Shown: one piece after another, positions 62,199 to 64,000 of the stretch
Layout: each line of letters opens with the position of its first letter
Numbering within the stretch: position 1 is the stretch's first letter
NCBI RefSeq assembly: GCF_021278025.1
Contig: NZ_JAIBHJ010000013.1
Coordinates: 1 to 64,000, forward strand
Length of the DNA: 64,000 bases
Direction: 5' to 3'
From: Motilimonas sp. E26
Lineage (GTDB): Bacteria; Pseudomonadota; Gammaproteobacteria; Enterobacterales; CBDFNC01
The notes under the pieces: model-generated
The model's input: the letters and a program-made list of their open reading frames with translations, nothing else
Database searches by the model: none
What the model was told of the DNA's origin: nothing
Program-made: the position numbers and the translations under genes

Positions 62199-62425
62199 TT
62201 CTTGCTTCCTTCAATTGGTCATTGAGTGCAAAGCTATCGAAACGGAAAGCGGTACGCTTGATATCGAGTTAAAATCTAAGATAAATCGACATAAAATCGG
62301 CATGAAATAGTTTAAACAATTTAAAATCATACACTTAAAGATTTACAAAAAGTATTAATCGTTAGGTGATATGAGTCGAAAACATTATAATTTAAGCGCG
62401 TTTTAGGTTTAACAAGAAGGAAGTC

Positions 62426-64000
62426 ATGAGCCAATATCGGTTTGAAAAATTTCAATTCAATAGTAGTAATGGCGAACTAAGCAATGTTGAGAAGGTGGAA
62501 TCAACCCCACTTCAGCTGCGCTACAAAGTTAGCATTTTATTGAAATACCTTATCGACAACAGCGATCGTGTCATACCTAAAGATGAACTACTCGATCAGC
62601 TTTGGCAGCAAAGCGAGTACCGAGAAAACTCCCTCACCCAAAGCATTCGAGAGTTACGCAAAGCATTGGGGGACAAGGCAAGTGAGCCAAAATTTATAAA
62701 AACCTACCAACAACGCGGCTATCAATGGGTTTGCCCATTTGAAAACCAAACAGAAGCTGATCAGTCAGTTAACAACAATCAAACACCACACAGATTCACA
62801 TGGCTTAGCATAACGAATATGGCTCTTGCCTTAGTAGCAGTCATGCTTTTTGTTTTGAGTTTTTTTGTCGTCAATTCAACAACCAATGACACGGCCCAAA
62901 CAATGAACCGAAGCTTACTGGTGCTGCCTTTTATTAATCAGACAGGAAATAAAACCATGGACTGGCTTGAGCTCGGACTCGCCGACATGGTGGCTAACGA
63001 GTTAGCAAGCCAAGGCTCGTTGCAAATTATTCCCCCGGCGATGGCCAATCGTTTATTTGCCGGCTCTGAACTAAGCTGGCCCCCCTTAGCTATCGACATT
63101 AGAGCCTTGCTGGCAAAGCAAGATATTGATAAAGCGCTACTGGCTAATGTACAACTTCACAAAGGGCAACAAGTTTTAGCATTTCAGATTATTTCGCAAA
63201 CGGGTGGCGTACAACAAGGAGCGATGACATACACCTCCTTAACCAATGCTACCAACGCCGTTGCGAACCAGCTCCTACACTTATTATCCGGACAATCTGG
63301 CTCACTCTCGGTCATCTCAGAGGAAGAATCAGGAGCAAACGCTTTAGCTAAACAAACCTTAGCCAGAGGGTTGCAAGCAGCCCATACTACCGGCCAGATG
63401 GATGCGTTTAAATTCTTTCAGGCCTCGTATATTTTGGCGCCAAATCAAACCTGGAGTGCGGCATATATGGCCAAAAGCCAAGTATTAACAGGAAGCTGGC
63501 AAGAAGCTGAAACAAATATGTTAGCGCTTATTGAAGACCCGCAACAACAGCCCTCTTTGTTAGCTTTTGTTCATTACTGGCTGGCTGAATTAGCTTTTCG
63601 TCGTGGCGATCAAGCTGAGTTAACGAAGCAAATCGCGATGGCGCAAACATTAGCAGAGCAGAGCGGTAAGCACGATATACTGATTCAGGTTTATCGACTG
63701 AGGGCGCAACAAGCCTGGCACAAGATGCAATGGCAAACTTATCAACATTGGATAGAACAAGCTTCTGCTTTATTTCCGCAAGAGAATGACTTGGAAATGC
63801 AAGCTGACAGGCTATTTTATCTAGGTAATCCACCCGCTCACGGGCCAGATAAGTCACCAGAGACGCATTTACTTTTAGACCAAGAACGATTAGAGAAAGC
63901 ACATAACTTCTACCAACAGTTGGGTAATCAACCTAAAATAGCCGACAGCCTGTTTGCCATTGCACAAAATTACAATGTTGCCATTGCTAGACGACAGCAG
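62426..64000 (+). CDS. ToxR/CadC-like membrane-anchored winged-helix regulator (3' end outside window)
   Basis: The frame is open from ATG 62426 (GAAGGAAG upstream) to the window end, 525 codons, so the C-terminus is missing. Residues ~25-100 form an OmpR/CadC-type winged helix (LLKYLIDNSDRVIPKDELLDQLWQ, SLTQSIRELRKALGDKASEPKFIKTYQQRGYQW). A single membrane helix follows (NMALALVAVMLFVLSFFVV, near 132-150). Then comes a periplasmic part with a TolB-like N-terminal region (LLVLPFINQTGNKTMDWLELGLADMV) and TPR-like helices. It diverges from the thiol-redox operon and may sense an envelope signal to control it. Confidence 0.85.
   Translation, partial: MSQYRFEKFQFNSSNGELSNVEKVESTPLQLRYKVSILLKYLIDNSDRVIPKDELLDQLWQQSEYRENSLTQSIRELRKALGDKASEPKFIKTYQQRGYQWVCPFENQTEADQSVNNNQTPHRFTWLSITNMALALVAVMLFVLSFFVVNSTTNDTAQTMNRSLLVLPFINQTGNKTMDWLELGLADMVANELASQGSLQIIPPAMANRLFAGSELSWPPLAIDIRALLAKQDIDKALLANVQLHKGQQVLAFQIISQTGGVQQGAMTYTSLTNATNAVANQLLHLLSGQSGSLSVISEEESGANALAKQTLARGLQAAHTTGQMDAFKFFQASYILAPNQTWSAAYMAKSQVLTGSWQEAETNMLALIEDPQQQPSLLAFVHYWLAELAFRRGDQAELTKQIAMAQTLAEQSGKHDILIQVYRLRAQQAWHKMQWQTYQHWIEQASALFPQENDLEMQADRLFYLGNPPAHGPDKSPETHLLLDQERLEKAHNFYQQLGNQPKIADSLFAIAQNYNVAIARRQQ

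Noticed and set aside
1-64000. CRISPR array or tRNA/rRNA genes
   Set aside because: No series of regularly spaced direct repeats with unique spacers was found, and no T-loop-like GTTCGANTC context with a cloverleaf was seen. Tandem units found are the 20-bp duplication, PhoB repeats and dispersed repeats.

Overview
The window looks like chromosome of a marine gammaproteobacterium, most likely of the Alteromonadales (Shewanella/Pseudoalteromonas/Motilimonas type). This is inferred from moderate GC, the gene families present (recQ followed by a DUF3630-type gene, HutX/HutZ, the imelysin/di-haem oxidoreductase cluster, a DUF3360-like permease, TIGR02647, folM/folX) and the short dispersed repeats. 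The genus cannot be fixed by reading alone. No rRNA, tRNA or CRISPR array was found.

Layout. (1) 1-3582 is the platform end of an integron. An IntI-type integrase gene (plus strand) lies behind a LexA box and diverges from an array of at least four gene cassettes read on the minus strand, separated by recognisable attC sites: GNAT acetyltransferase; Crp/Fnr regulator plus an ICMT-like methyltransferase in one cassette; a small membrane protein; and a cassette cut by the window edge. (2) 3593-5797: DUF3630-like gene and recQ. (3) 5871-12229: a periplasmic binding protein, then an iron-linked periplasmic cluster (imelysin, di-haem DHOR/DUF1111, degenerate second imelysin, DUF1513). (4) 12448-20496: a zinc-ribbon membrane protein behind paired palindromes, a NERD protein with two degenerate kinase-like modules, a DUF3592-like membrane protein, GST/TetR and permease/LysR divergent pairs. 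(5) 20851-23806: AT-rich acyltransferase-3 and asparagine synthetase genes that look acquired. (6) 24023-32868: mostly small or poorly characterised genes (Tim44-like, DUF3833/chalcone-isomerase-like pair, TIGR02647), the MarR-GNAT/azlC/azlD unit and a Blc-type lipocalin. (7) 33077-46399: kdgK, a haem receptor plus HmuY-like lipoprotein, PhoB-type control of an alkaline phosphatase, a NYN-LOTUS RNase-like protein, and the haem genes hutX-hutZ divergent from hmuTUV. (8) 46551-50035: the NAD salvage regulon prs-nadV opposite an NrtR-like regulator with three matching operators. (9) 50032-64000: methyltransferase, a decayed DHFR-like gene, glmU and glmS, an OmpA-like lipoprotein, DUF805, trhO, folM-folX, and a DsbD/TlpA-type thiol-redox operon facing a membrane-anchored winged-helix regulator that runs off the window.

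Metabolic themes. Iron and haem acquisition occurs at three loci (imelysin cluster, hmuR/hmuY, hutXZ-hmuTUV), all behind Fur-like sites. Phosphate scavenging (alkaline phosphatase) and NAD salvage (prs-nadV-nrtR) each show a regulator-specific DNA motif.

Non-coding structure is rich. There is a 263-bp terminal-inverted-repeat element at 25520-25782. Two 111-bp direct repeats bracket a member of a dispersed hairpin-closed repeat family, which recurs at about 46.4, 58.3 and 60.0 kb. A GACAT-N3-ATGTC palindrome recurs at two unrelated promoters. The points I rate most worth following are the SOS-controlled integron with its two-gene cassette, the NERD/tandem-pseudokinase protein, the repeat family with locus-specific closing stems, and a cysteine-free thioredoxin-like protein inside a thiol-redox operon.
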